Positions 26,600-35,174 of a stretch of DNA of 64,000 nt are shown here, piece by piece. The stretch lies in NCBI RefSeq assembly GCF_001183965.1, contig NZ_LFZV01000001.1, positions 3,003,253 through 3,067,252 of the forward strand, given 5' to 3'. Made by a program: the position numbers and the translations under genes. How positions within the stretch are numbered: the stretch's first letter is position 1; every line of letters begins with the position of its first letter. The notes under the pieces were generated by a model, which ran no database searches, had not been told where the DNA came from, and saw only the letters and a list, made by a program, of their open reading frames with translations. This DNA comes from Bacillus sp. FJAT-27916. GTDB lineage: Bacteria; Bacillota; Bacilli; Bacillales; Pradoshiaceae.

Positions 26600-26636
26600 A
26601 CGTGAAAAGCCCCTTGCTGCTTAACAAGGGGCAGAA
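26600..26636 (-). terminator. spx terminator
   Basis: Minus-strand TGCCCCTTG / CAAGGGGCTTTTC hairpin just after the spx stop. Confidence 0.88.
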
Positions 26637-26646
26637 TGTAATGCAG

Positions 26647-27042
26647 TTAGTTTACTAGGCGTTGAGCTTCGCGAAGTTGAAAGGTTCTGACTTTCCGAGG
26701 AAGGAATCGTCTAATTTCATCTTCATTATAGCCGACCTGTAATCTCTTTTCATCGATAATGATTGGTCTTCTTAACAAACCTGGATTTTGCTGGATAATG
26801 GTGAACAGTTCTTGCAATGGCAGATTATCTAAGTTCACATTCAGCTTCTGGAATGTTTTTGAACGTGTAGAGATGATTTCATCTGTTCCATCCTCTGTCA
26901 TGCGAAGGATTTCCTTAATCTCATCAAGACTCAATGTTTCTGAGAATATATTACGTTCTTTATATGGAATATCGTGTTCTTCTAACCACGCTTTTGCCTT
27001 TCTACATGACGTACAGCTAGGTGATGTGTATAGTGTTACCAT
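26647..27042 (-). CDS. spx: Redox regulator Spx
   Basis: A 131-residue ArsC-like transcription factor. The redox switch CTSC is at residues 10-13, and the [22 protein letters not shown] stretch (residues ~92-113) includes the conserved Arg that stabilises the RNA polymerase alpha interaction. Oxidised Spx binds the alpha C-terminal domain and turns on thiol-stress genes. Its level is set by ClpXP with the adaptor SpxH, whose gene is at 19.6 kb. A second paralogue (MgsR) is not in the window. A sigma-A-like promoter lies at 27121-27149. Confidence 0.96.
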   Translation of the reverse strand: MVTLYTSPSCTSCRKAKAWLEEHDIPYKERNIFSETLSLDEIKEILRMTEDGTDEIISTRSKTFQKLNVNLDNLPLQELFTIIQQNPGLLRRPIIIDEKRLQVGYNEDEIRRFLPRKVRTFQLREAQRLVN

Positions 27043-27412
27043 TCCCTGTCACTCTCCCTATCGTTATAGTTCGCAAATCCATCAGTGGCTTTATATTCGA
27101 CTATGTAAAGTTATAGGTTTATAATATTGGTAATGTGATTATATTGTAATTATTATAAATAAGAAACACATTAAATTTATTATACATGATAAATATTGGG
27201 TTGGGTAGATTTTTTTAGAAAAACCTGCCTCAATTTCTCAATATTACACAAAACATAATATTGATGAAATATTTGTCATATTAACCAAATCTAAAGTACC
27301 ATTTCTATGGACTTAATAGGAAAGTATTTCAATCCCCTTATTCTATTTAATACCCGCTGCCAATTGCGAGTAAACATCCCTTACACAGGTCAAAAGCTGA
27401 GGCAATTACACC
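27043..27412. other. AT-rich region between spx and yjbC-like gene
   Basis: It includes the candidate spx promoter and the terminator of the acetyltransferase gene. No gene seen. In B. subtilis spx has several promoters here. Confidence 0.5.
27121..27149 (-). promoter_or_regulatory. Candidate sigma-A promoter of spx
   Basis: On the minus strand TTACAA, 17-nt spacer, TATTAT; the -10 lies 79 nt before the spx ATG. Confidence 0.5.
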
Positions 27413-27424
27413 TCAGCTTTTGAT
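27389..27424 (-). terminator. Terminator overlapping the end of yjbC-like gene
   Basis: Minus-strand CAAAAGCTGAGG / CCTCAGCTTTTG hairpin. The 5' arm includes the last codons and stop of the acetyltransferase gene. Confidence 0.82.
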
Positions 27425-27991
27425 TTCTTCTAATATATCTGCCTTATCAACATGAATCTTTAAAGCCTGCTCTGTCGGTTCAAACGAACGGCCATATAGT
27501 TCTTCATCCCTGTACGTATGAAGCTCCCGATATACATCTTGCATTCCCTTTAATACATCATGCTCCATGAGTGCAGGGTCCGGGGACCAATAAAGAATCT
27601 CAAGCTCCACTTCCTCCTCTGTTGCTGGGGAGGTTTTTTTATAATAAACAGAGCTCGCATGCTGGAAGCCTTCACGTTTATAAAAACGAAGTCTGCTTTC
27701 TGTGTCTTGCTCCGTTTCATTAACTGGCTCAACTTCGAGAAAGATCGGCTTACCCTTCAGCTTCAATTGCTCAAGCAGCTTCTTTCCTATCCCGTTGCCT
27801 CTCACATTGCCAATGACATATAAATAATCAATGAAGATAAACTCATCTCTTTCTGCATACAGTAGAATATGGTTTTTTCCTTCATCAATGTAATAGTTCT
27901 TGTTTTTATTATTCAATAGAGCATCAAAATGTTCCTTAGATTTCATTTCTTCCTTTGGGAAATACTCTTTTAGTTTATTGTACCAAGTCAT
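27413..27991 (-). CDS. yjbC: GNAT-family acetyltransferase YjbC
   Basis: A 192-residue protein with the acetyl-CoA loop GNVRGNGIGKKLLEQL and the later RLRFYKREGFQHASSVYY. It matches B. subtilis YjbC in length and position: yjbC lies upstream of spx and is partly co-transcribed with it, and is part of the sigma-W/ cell envelope stress response there. The start ATG at 27991 follows GGAGAG at 7 nt; a longer frame to 28027 has no ribosome binding site. Substrate unknown. Here a terminator separates it from spx. Confidence 0.88.
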   Translation of the reverse strand: MTWYNKLKEYFPKEEMKSKEHFDALLNNKNKNYYIDEGKNHILLYAERDEFIFIDYLYVIGNVRGNGIGKKLLEQLKLKGKPIFLEVEPVNETEQDTESRLRFYKREGFQHASSVYYKKTSPATEEEVELEILYWSPDPALMEHDVLKGMQDVYRELHTYRDEELYGRSFEPTEQALKIHVDKADILEEIKS

Positions 27992-28154
27992 GTGTCTTGT
28001 CTTCTCTCCTTTGATTTCTGGTTGCACTTAAGTCAAACGGCAACACGCATTTTTACATTCTTTACACTTTTTCCCTTTTCATCTGCTAAATAACCGGCTA
28101 GAATGGAATTGTAAAGAACTTTACATTCATGAAATATATTGGAGGGACCCTTGA

Positions 28155-28340
28155 ATGACCGAATATGCAGTTGATTTCTTCTTGTTCGCTTTATTTGTCA
28201 TTGGTTTAACGGCCTTTATGGGCCCGCTTACAAACGGTATCGGCCATCTCCTTTCCCCTCGTCAGAAGAGAAACTCCTTTGTGAAACAAACAAGCCTGTC
28301 ACAAGCAGGATTCAAGTCGGTCGGCGGCAAGCCAAAGTAA
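28155..28340 (+). CDS. Small membrane protein, 61 aa
   Basis: ATG after TGGAGGGA at 6-7 nt; ends in TAA next to a terminator. Residues 5-27 form one hydrophobic segment (VDFFLFALFVIGLTAFMGPL), with a basic, polar tail (SPRQKRNSFVKQTSLSQ). I do not recognise the family. Clean start and stop signals support a gene. It is divergent from yjbC and convergent with the DUF4015 gene. Confidence 0.75.
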   Translation: MTEYAVDFFLFALFVIGLTAFMGPLTNGIGHLLSPRQKRNSFVKQTSLSQAGFKSVGGKPK

Positions 28341-28342
28341 TA

Positions 28343-28380
28343 AAAAAGCAGCGAGTCCGCTTCGGTCTTGCTGCTTTTCT
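28343..28380. terminator. Bidirectional terminator
   Basis: AAAAGCAGC / GCTGCTTTT hairpin with AG/CT extension between the small membrane gene and the convergent DUF4015 gene. Confidence 0.85.
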
Positions 28381-28385
28381 TCATT

Positions 28386-29582
28386 TTATGGTGTATAGTC
28401 CACCCCAGGGGTGTATCGATTACCGGAATTCCATAGAAGGAATTCATCTATTCCTTCCTCATTCAAAGCCTTGATTTGAGCCTCTACTTCTTCTTTTCCA
28501 TAAGGCATATAATTGCCCTTGCCAAGCCACGTAGCGGTGAAATCCTGAATCCAAGGCCTTGATACCGGTGGATTCTTCAATTCACCAAGCTTTTTATTCT
28601 CAAGCTTGGCATATTCTTTAATCAGCTGGTATGGCTCAAGGTCTGGCTTCGTGATACCAAAATAAGAGGTCCAATGACTTGGATAAATCATCGAGGAAAT
28701 GACATCAACATGTTCTGAGATCTTCGAGAAATTCTGTCCAATTCCTGGTGCCTCCGGCAAGGTTGCCGAATACCCGAATATATCAACGGACACTTCAACA
28801 TCATAAGGCTCAAGCTTCTCCTTCGCATAAGCCACAAAGTCCGTTACAGCATTCACTCGGTGCTGTACATTATCTACAGCTTTATCTCCGTAATCGCCGA
28901 CGGAATATTTAAGCTCATTATCCCTTCTTTCAAATCCTTCAGGAAAACGGACATAATCAAATTGGATCTCTTCAAAGCCCATCTTAGCTGCTTCAATCGC
29001 GATGTCGACATTATAATCCCATACTTCCTTCACAAATGGGTTTACGAAGGACTCCCCGCGTCCATTCTTCCAAACCTCTTCCCCGTCCTTAAAGGACCAT
29101 TCCGGCTTCTTGTTCGCTAAATAGCTGTCCTTAAAGACAACCACACGGGCAATTGGATATATTTCCCGCTTTTCCATATCCTTCAGCAATTTCTCCGGAT
29201 TCTTAATCAAGTTCATTCCCGCTTTTGCATAAGGCTTCGACTCATCCGGCAGATAAGTCAAATTCCCGCGGTCATCCTTAATATCAATGACCATCGCATT
29301 CAAATCTGTCGACTCAATTAATTGGACAAGTTCTTGATATTTGCTCCCGCCGGCAGAATTGCCCGTTACATAAACTCCCCGAACCGCATCTGGATAGGTA
29401 AAGGAATAGTTCCCCCCTGGAAAGCGATTCATATCAGCCGGCAGTTCCTTGTTCTCAATGCTAATCTTTTGTTCACTATGTAATTTAACCTGTCTGCCCT
29501 CAGCACTCGCCTCCGCACTCCATGCAGAAAAAGCGAGCAGATTCAACAAAATCAACTGTTTCACTATTCTCATTCTTCCCAT
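28386..29582 (-). CDS. Putative glycoside hydrolase, DUF4015 family, secreted
   Basis: A ~398-residue exported protein. An N-terminal signal peptide (LLNLLAFSAWSAEASA) is followed by a TIM-barrel-like domain: GVYVTGNSAGG, DLNAMVIDIKDDRGNLTY, YPIARVVVFKDSYLA, GFEEIQFDYVRFPEGF, VSVDIFGYS and VISSMIYPSHW. The pattern matches the DUF4015 putative glycoside hydrolases. The enzyme would act on an extracellular polysaccharide or the cell wall; the substrate is unknown. Start is uncertain among in-frame ATG codons at 29582 and 29573 after GAGGAG. Confidence 0.88.
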   Translation of the reverse strand: MGRMRIVKQLILLNLLAFSAWSAEASAEGRQVKLHSEQKISIENKELPADMNRFPGGNYSFTYPDAVRGVYVTGNSAGGSKYQELVQLIESTDLNAMVIDIKDDRGNLTYLPDESKPYAKAGMNLIKNPEKLLKDMEKREIYPIARVVVFKDSYLANKKPEWSFKDGEEVWKNGRGESFVNPFVKEVWDYNVDIAIEAAKMGFEEIQFDYVRFPEGFERRDNELKYSVGDYGDKAVDNVQHRVNAVTDFVAYAKEKLEPYDVEVSVDIFGYSATLPEAPGIGQNFSKISEHVDVISSMIYPSHWTSYFGITKPDLEPYQLIKEYAKLENKKLGELKNPPVSRPWIQDFTATWLGKGNYMPYGKEEVEAQIKALNEEGIDEFLLWNSGNRYTPGVDYTP

Positions 29583-29724
29583 CCACTCCTCTCTTTTCCA
29601 TTTACCACCATTCATTATACACTATTCTCCAAATTACACAGAATTATGTATCTTTCATCTGGCATTAATCCACTGAATATTCCTTCTGTTCTTTTGTAAA
29701 TGAAAACGAATAAACGGACATCTC

Positions 29725-30120
29725 TTAGACTAAACCGGCTGCCATGCTGCTTCTTTTCCTCCAAAACTCATCAAAGAGGATATAGGCTATCGCACCAATG
29801 GTACCAAGGATATTGAAAAATAAGTTACTTTCCTCCAGAGATAAAAATAGAGACAGGGATAAACAATAGATTAGCAGTTTTATAGCCATTCGATGATGCT
29901 CGTTTTGAGCAAAATAAGCAAAACATTTACCAATGATCGAGGATACAAATCCAAAGCGAAACACTAAAAGGGAGGTGTACATAATTGTTATTAACGTAAA
30001 AGGTATGATGTCGACCAATTGAATATCTTCGATAAATAGTAGAAACCCAACAAAGAGGAATGCAATAAAGACTGTTACAACTAAGACAGTTAATAAATTT
30101 CGTAGAATGATTTTGATCAA
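29725..30120 (-). CDS. Uncharacterised membrane protein, 131 aa
   Basis: A hydrophobic protein with about four membrane segments (residues ~8-30, ~37-58, ~75-92, ~97-118), ending in the charged DEFWRKRSSM. No recognised motif. I start it at a TTG after GGAGG (short spacing); an upstream TTG at 30150 has no site. It follows the YibE/F genes after a terminator, so it may be its own transcript. Function unknown. Confidence 0.55.
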   Translation of the reverse strand: MIKIILRNLLTVLVVTVFIAFLFVGFLLFIEDIQLVDIIPFTLITIMYTSLLVFRFGFVSSIIGKCFAYFAQNEHHRMAIKLLIYCLSLSLFLSLEESNLFFNILGTIGAIAYILFDEFWRKRSSMAAGLV

Positions 30121-30191
30121 AAGTCCTCCAATAAATATTTGTCCTCTCAATAATTTTACAATTATTTACAAATGCATTCAACTTACACCAA

Positions 30192-30222
30192 CAAAAAAAT
30201 TCTCCCCGAAAAGGGAGAATTC
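30192..30222 (-). terminator. Terminator of the YibE/F pair
   Basis: Minus-strand AATTCTCCC / GGGAGAATT hairpin followed by TTTTTTTG, after the second YibE/F gene. Confidence 0.92.
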
Positions 30223-30237
30223 ATTCAATAATTTCTA

Positions 30238-31005
30238 CTATGTCTCAGTCTTCTTCACTCTCGTAAAGACATAGGCTGTAATCCAGGCGGTCATTGGAAT
30301 AACTAATGCCACTCCAGTGCCTGCACAGAATATTGTCATCATTTCGGCACTGAAAATCTTCGAATTGATGATTTCACCAAAGGAATAGTCTAAATCCTTA
30401 AACCAAATCAACAGGGCCATATACCCGCCAAAAAAGGCAAAGAATAATGTATTAGCACTTGTACCTAAAATGTCTTTACCAATTTGGATGCCGAACGAGA
30501 AGAATTCTTTCCTGCTCGCATAAGGATGATGGAAGCGCATCTCAAACATTGGAGAAGAGATAGCCATGGCAGCATCCGTTATCGCACCGATTGTACTCAT
30601 GATAATAACAGATGCAGCAATCTTCACAAAGTCAGTTCCTATGTAAAGGGAGAAAATCGTCAACTCCTCCACTTCTTCTTCTCCGAATCCTTGTATCTTC
30701 GAAGCATCAGTCAGAACCCATATGAATGCAAGCAGAACAATAATGGTCAAAAGCGAAGCAAGAAAGGCTGTTTTTGTTTTTGTATTTATTTCATTAATAA
30801 AGAACAAATTTATGCAGCCAATAATCACGCAGGCAATAAACGTTACGATGATTGGGTCAGCCTGCGGAATTAACATGATAATGACTGAAATCATCAGAAC
30901 CATAAAGTTGAAGAATATTGCAATAAAAGACCTGGCCCCTTTTCTCCCTCCGATGATCAGCATAAGGATAAACAACAGAAGCGCCAGTGACACAAGTGTA
31001 TTCAT
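30238..31005 (-). CDS. YibE/F-family membrane protein (short)
   Basis: A 255-residue multi-pass membrane protein with about seven hydrophobic segments. It matches the C-terminal membrane domain of the YibE/F family: TDFVKIAASVIIMSTIGAI, TDAAMAIS, IQIGKDILGTSANTLFFAFFGG and GTGVALVIPMTAW. Its ATG overlaps the end of the larger YibE/F gene by 4 nt (ATGA). The close parallel between the two proteins (IGKDIMGTMTN versus IGKDILGTSAN) shows they are paralogues. Function unknown in any species I know. Confidence 0.87.
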   Translation of the reverse strand: MNTLVSLALLLFILMLIIGGRKGARSFIAIFFNFMVLMISVIIMLIPQADPIIVTFIACVIIGCINLFFINEINTKTKTAFLASLLTIIVLLAFIWVLTDASKIQGFGEEEVEELTIFSLYIGTDFVKIAASVIIMSTIGAITDAAMAISSPMFEMRFHHPYASRKEFFSFGIQIGKDILGTSANTLFFAFFGGYMALLIWFKDLDYSFGEIINSKIFSAEMMTIFCAGTGVALVIPMTAWITAYVFTRVKKTET

Positions 31006-32123
31006 AGCCTGCTCCTTTTTCGATTAATAAAGAAAATCGCCGTATATAATCCAATCGGAATAGTGATGACGATTCCAATTCCTCCCGCAAATGCTCTAGC
31101 CATCTCTAATGAAAGATTCATTGAAAGGGTAAATCCAAGAGGGGATGCATTCTTTAAATACAGGATTAACATAGGAATTGACCCGCTTATATAAGCGAAA
31201 AATAAAATATTGGTCATTGTCCCCATTATATCCTTGCCAATCTCAAATCCAGATGTCTGCAGTGCTTTAACCGATATATCAGGCTTCTTTTCATAAAGTC
31301 CAAAGATAGAAGAAACAAGCGTAATAGCCACATCCATGACAGCACCAAGCGACCCAATGAATAACCCAGCCAGGAATACCATCCGGTATGGGCTCGTCAA
31401 GAATTGCATTTCTTCATAGCGCAGACCGCTGTCCTTCGTCATTTCCATCACAAGAAATGTCAGACCAAATGATACAAAAGTCCCGAGCAAGGTCGTTATA
31501 ATAGCAGCAAAGGTCTTCTCATTAAGGCCATTGACAAGTATAAGAGAAATAACAGTAAAAATAACAACAGAGCCACCACAAATCCAGAGTAAACTTATGC
31601 CTGTGCCCAGATAAACATCCAATGCATAAGACAAGATGGACGCATTCACCACAAGACTAATAACCGCAAAAAAACCCTGTTTCCTTCCAACAAATAAAAG
31701 CGTTAAAATGAACACCCATGCCGCCAGCAGCACATAGTGATCTCTCTTTAACGACTGGATGGTGCCAGTGAGCGAATCAGTCTCACTTGATTCCTTAATA
31801 GTGACAAAAACATCGTTGCCAACTTGATAATCTATATCATATGCTCCCGAATCAGAATACATATTGGTTAAAGAAATCACCTGACCCTTTAGATCACCAT
31901 TTCTCATGACTGCTTTCATTTCCTGCGTATAGAGGGAATCATGATTCTCAAATCGATCCAATAAGTCCTCCGTATCAACAGTCTTTACCTCTGTCACTTC
32001 TGCTATAGGCTTATCATAAAGTGCATGATTATGATTCACAAACACAATAGAAGAAAGGATGCAAATCGCAAGCAGGAGAGCGCGAAATAACGGTTTATTT
32101 ACTTTCAACAAGAAGCTACGCAA
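31002..32123 (-). CDS. YibE/F-family membrane protein (long)
   Basis: A 373-residue protein: an N-terminal membrane anchor (residues ~12-30), an extracytoplasmic domain (~35-125) rich in Asp/Thr (VKTVDTEDLLDRFENHDSLY), then about seven membrane segments with the YibE/F signatures GSLGAVMDVAITLVSSI and EIGKDIMGTMTNILFF. It begins the two-gene operon. The C-terminal domain is the homologue of the shorter partner; the outer domain is unique to this one, so the pair may form a heteromeric complex (inference). Confidence 0.87.
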   Translation of the reverse strand: MRSFLLKVNKPLFRALLLAICILSSIVFVNHNHALYDKPIAEVTEVKTVDTEDLLDRFENHDSLYTQEMKAVMRNGDLKGQVISLTNMYSDSGAYDIDYQVGNDVFVTIKESSETDSLTGTIQSLKRDHYVLLAAWVFILTLLFVGRKQGFFAVISLVVNASILSYALDVYLGTGISLLWICGGSVVIFTVISLILVNGLNEKTFAAIITTLLGTFVSFGLTFLVMEMTKDSGLRYEEMQFLTSPYRMVFLAGLFIGSLGAVMDVAITLVSSIFGLYEKKPDISVKALQTSGFEIGKDIMGTMTNILFFAYISGSIPMLILYLKNASPLGFTLSMNLSLEMARAFAGGIGIVITIPIGLYTAIFFINRKRSRL

Positions 32124-32473
32124 GACAACACCCCCAGTACTAGAATCTTACTATATGTATTGGAGTTAGAATAGCAAGACTTTGTTTCCCTCGTCAATTA
32201 AATCCACAAAAAAGAAGATTCTGTTCAATCTTCATACCCTTTAATAAATTGGCTTCTGTTTTGTTCAAAAGAGAAGGGTTCGTTTATTTAAAAACACTTA
32301 CAGGAATATCAATCAATTCCATTAAGGAAGAAAGAAAAAATAGTTGCATAAACAACTATCTATTATTATACTAATATAATGTTTATTGAATGAATGCATA
32401 TAGTTGATAGGTAAATAACAGAATTGCATATTTTCTTTCTAAACAAATTCTGTAAGAGAGGGTGACAGTTAAT
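32124..32473. other. Divergent regulatory region between YibE/F operon and marR-MATE unit
   Basis: This 350-bp AT-rich region holds the marR promoter and inverted repeat described separately. No gene seen. Confidence 0.5.
32341..32372 (+). promoter_or_regulatory. Promoter and probable MarR operator for marR-MATE unit
   Basis: TTGCAT at 32344-32349, 17-nt spacer, TATACT at 32367-32372 makes a good sigma-A promoter. The inverted repeat TAGTTG-6-CAACTA (32341-32358) covers the -35 and part of the spacer, the expected place for an autorepressor operator. Confidence 0.65.
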
Positions 32474-32914
32474 ATGAATAGTAATCATTCAGAGGATATT
32501 GGACGTTATATCGCGAAAATTTATTGTAAAGGGTCAGCCTTAATATCTAAAGAGCTCCAGGAATATGGAATCGGCTCTGGACAATACGCCTTTCTCTTAC
32601 AACTTTACCGCAAAGACGGCGTAAGTCAGGAGGAGCTGGCAAAGCTTCTTTTAGTCGACAAAGCAACCGTTGCTAGAGCGATAAAGAAATTAGAGGAGGA
32701 GAATTTAGTTTATCGGGTTCGCAATGAAAAAGATAAACGCTATTACAAGGTTTTTATTACAGAAAAAGCATTGAACATTAAGGAAGAAGTATTTAATAAA
32801 CTTCACGCTTGGGACGAAACCATCAAACAGAGTTTAACAAAAGAAGAAGAAGCACAGATGACTTATCTGCTGAAAAAAATCACAACCAGCTTATTGAAAG
32901 GAGAAAACCATTGA
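32474..32914 (+). CDS. MarR-family transcriptional regulator
   Basis: A 146-residue winged-helix regulator: helix 1 region IGRYIAKIYCKGSALISKEL, the recognition helix region SQEELAKLLLVDKATVARAI and the wing EENLVYRVRNEKDKRYYKVFIT (DxR with the D-K-R-Y-Y variant). It is likely a repressor released by a drug-like ligand. I start at the ATG at 32474; a GTG four codons earlier is possible. Its stop overlaps the TTG start of the MATE gene (TTGA), so the two are coupled. Confidence 0.9.
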   Translation: MNSNHSEDIGRYIAKIYCKGSALISKELQEYGIGSGQYAFLLQLYRKDGVSQEELAKLLLVDKATVARAIKKLEEENLVYRVRNEKDKRYYKVFITEKALNIKEEVFNKLHAWDETIKQSLTKEEEAQMTYLLKKITTSLLKGENH

Positions 32915-34293
32915 ATAATCAAAACGTATTAGGCACAGAATCAATCGGAAAACTTTTATTGAAGTATTCAGTTCCTGCCATTATCGGGATGATCGTGAAT
33001 GCTCTATATAATATTGTAGACCGTATTTTCATCGGGCATATCCCTAATGTGGGCCCAATGGCCATTACAGGCGTTGGAGTTACAATGCCGATTATGACAC
33101 TAATATTGGCATTTGGGATGTTAGTGGGAATCGGTGCGACAGCCAGTATATCCATTAAACTAGGGCAAGGCAATAAAAATGAAGCAGAGCAAATTATCGG
33201 TAATGCGACTAAGCTAATAATCTTCCTTGGAATTGGATTAACTGTTCTTGGGCTACTGTTTTTAAACCCATTGCTGCGCTCGTTCGGAGCAACTGATCAA
33301 ACCATTGTTTTTGCTAAAGACTATATCCAAATCATCCTTATCGGAATTATCTTTAACCTATTCGCTTTTGCCTTCTCACATATGACGCGTGCTGATGGAC
33401 ATCCTAAATTAGCAGCAATCGTTATGGTAGTGGGCTGTGCAATTAATATGATCTTAGACCCAATTCTTATCTTCGGTTTCGATTTAGGTATCCAAGGAGC
33501 GGCCATTGCTACTGTTATTTCTCAGGCGATTACAGCATTCTGGTTATTATTCCATTTCACAAAAGGTTCATCTGTATTAAAAATTTCATTAATCAACATG
33601 AAACTCAACATATCGATTATCAAAACAATCTTCGCAATCGGTATGGCGCCTTTCGCTATGCAGCTTGCCTCTTGCTTTGTACAAATATTTGCAAACAATA
33701 CATTGATGACCTATGGCGGAGACATGGCCATTGGTGCAATGACCGTGATTAACTCCATATCATTGTTCTTCCTAATGCCGATTTTCGGTATTAATCAAGG
33801 CTCTCAGCCAATTATCGGTTTCAACTACGGGGCAAGGCAATATCATCGCAGCAAAAAAGCGTTGATTTATTCAATCATTGCGGCAACGGTCGTTTTAAGC
33901 CTTGGTGCAGCACTGATTCAATTATTCCCTGCGTTCTTCGTTGGCATTTTTAATAATGATTCTGCTCTTACTCAAATGGCGGTAGAAGGGATGAAGATCT
34001 TCTTATTTGCCCTTCCTATTTTAGGCATTTCAGTAGTGGGACCTAACTATTTCCAATCAATCGGAAAACCTAAAATCTCCTTATTATTAAGCTTGATGCG
34101 CCAGGTTCTGCTGTTTATCCCTTTACTATTCATACTCCCCCGCTTTATGGGGTTAAAGGGAGTATGGTTTGTCATGCCTATCAGTGATTCAATTACAGCC
34201 GTTACCACCCTATACTTCCTGCGCCGTGAAATGAAAAGGACAAGAGGTCAGATTTCTTATCCAAAAGAAATGGAGGACTCCTTGGCCGGCTGA
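32911..34293 (+). CDS. MATE-family efflux transporter
   Basis: A 460-residue protein with about twelve membrane segments, arranged as two halves. Motifs include PAIIGMIVNALYNIVDRIF near the start, the GADGHP-like TRADGHPKLAA, and INQGSQPIIGFNYGA. It exports cationic drugs or metabolites with H+ or Na+. The start is TTG, 7 nt after AAAGGAG and overlapping the marR stop by four bases; a longer upstream frame inside marR is a shadow. The MarR partner suggests drug-inducible expression. Confidence 0.93.
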   Translation: MNNQNVLGTESIGKLLLKYSVPAIIGMIVNALYNIVDRIFIGHIPNVGPMAITGVGVTMPIMTLILAFGMLVGIGATASISIKLGQGNKNEAEQIIGNATKLIIFLGIGLTVLGLLFLNPLLRSFGATDQTIVFAKDYIQIILIGIIFNLFAFAFSHMTRADGHPKLAAIVMVVGCAINMILDPILIFGFDLGIQGAAIATVISQAITAFWLLFHFTKGSSVLKISLINMKLNISIIKTIFAIGMAPFAMQLASCFVQIFANNTLMTYGGDMAIGAMTVINSISLFFLMPIFGINQGSQPIIGFNYGARQYHRSKKALIYSIIAATVVLSLGAALIQLFPAFFVGIFNNDSALTQMAVEGMKIFLFALPILGISVVGPNYFQSIGKPKISLLLSLMRQVLLFIPLLFILPRFMGLKGVWFVMPISDSITAVTTLYFLRREMKRTRGQISYPKEMEDSLAG

Positions 34294-34304
34294 TGAAAGA
34301 ATTG

Positions 34305-34346
34305 AAAAGGCAGAGATGTTGTTCGAACAATACCTCTGCTTTTTTC
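34305..34346 (+). terminator. Terminator of the marR-MATE unit
   Basis: AAAAGGCAGAG / CTCTGCTTTTTT stem with an 18-nt loop after the MATE stop. Confidence 0.85.
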
Positions 34347-34373
34347 TATTTAAAGTCCCTTCAACACCACTGT

Positions 34374-35174
34374 TCATCCTAGTACATTTTGCACCCTTTT
34401 TGATAGGTAGTTCCTTAGAGATAACAGCTCGACCTTATTAAAGGTATATGTATCTTTCCAACCCGAATAACCATCGATTGCTTTATTAAGCGTAATGGCA
34501 AATTCTTTTGGTAATACTCTTACTCCCCAGCTCCCAGCCTCTTGCTTGGATGAGATGACTCCTTCTTCTAAATACAAAAGCACCCTTAATACATTAAGTG
34601 AACAATAGATTGGGTCTTCTTCCATACGCTCTAAACACTCTACATAATCGCCTAAAATCGACGAAACGTAATCAGACTTCGGAATTAAAGGAAATAATAC
34701 TTCATTGATCGAATCACCATCCACACATACGCCTCTATGATTGATAATGGTCATATGAGCCGCCAAATCATTGTCAGCATGAACCTCATCATTCAAGAAC
34801 TGATAGGTATCATTTAGTAAATCCTCTGTATATCGCTCTCTCCAGAACTCGCTATAATGCAAATCAAAAGGACAAGGATGCTGCCAATGCTTTAAATGTT
34901 CTTCACAAATAAAACTAATCTCAAGAGCAAAAGGAGAATAGGAATGATGTAGACAAAATCGTGCTAAATCCCTTTTTACTTCTGTTGTCATGAAAATTTT
35001 CGTTATCACCAAAACATCCACATCACTCCTTCTAGGATTGAACCCTCCCATTGCTAAAGAGCCATGTAAATACACTCCTCTATAATTGTCCTTAAGAATC
35101 CCTTTAATAGATTTAGTTAAAGTATAGACATAATCCTTTATTTCCCCAGGACACGAATACCAGTTGTACCCCAT
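34374..35174 (-). CDS. Aminoglycoside nucleotidyltransferase-like protein (ANT/aadA-like, DUF4111)
   Basis: A 266-residue protein with an N-terminal nucleotidyltransferase domain: the GS motif in VYLHGSLAMGGFNPRRSDVDVL supplies the G-S and D-x-D metal-binding residues. The C-terminal helical half has CSLNVLRVLLYLEEG and SKQEAGSWGVRVLPKEF, as in ANT(9)/ANT(3'') adenylyltransferases and their DUF4111 C-domain. It would modify spectinomycin-type drugs or an unknown substrate. GGAG lies 7 nt before the ATG, inside the end of the XRE gene. Whether it confers resistance is not known. Confidence 0.85.
   Translation of the reverse strand: MGYNWYSCPGEIKDYVYTLTKSIKGILKDNYRGVYLHGSLAMGGFNPRRSDVDVLVITKIFMTTEVKRDLARFCLHHSYSPFALEISFICEEHLKHWQHPCPFDLHYSEFWRERYTEDLLNDTYQFLNDEVHADNDLAAHMTIINHRGVCVDGDSINEVLFPLIPKSDYVSSILGDYVECLERMEEDPIYCSLNVLRVLLYLEEGVISSKQEAGSWGVRVLPKEFAITLNKAIDGYSGWKDTYTFNKVELLSLRNYLSKRVQNVLG

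Noticed and set aside
29725..30150. Toxin-antitoxin or phage-related role for the small membrane protein
   Set aside because: No partner gene or phage features nearby; only hydrophobic segments are visible.
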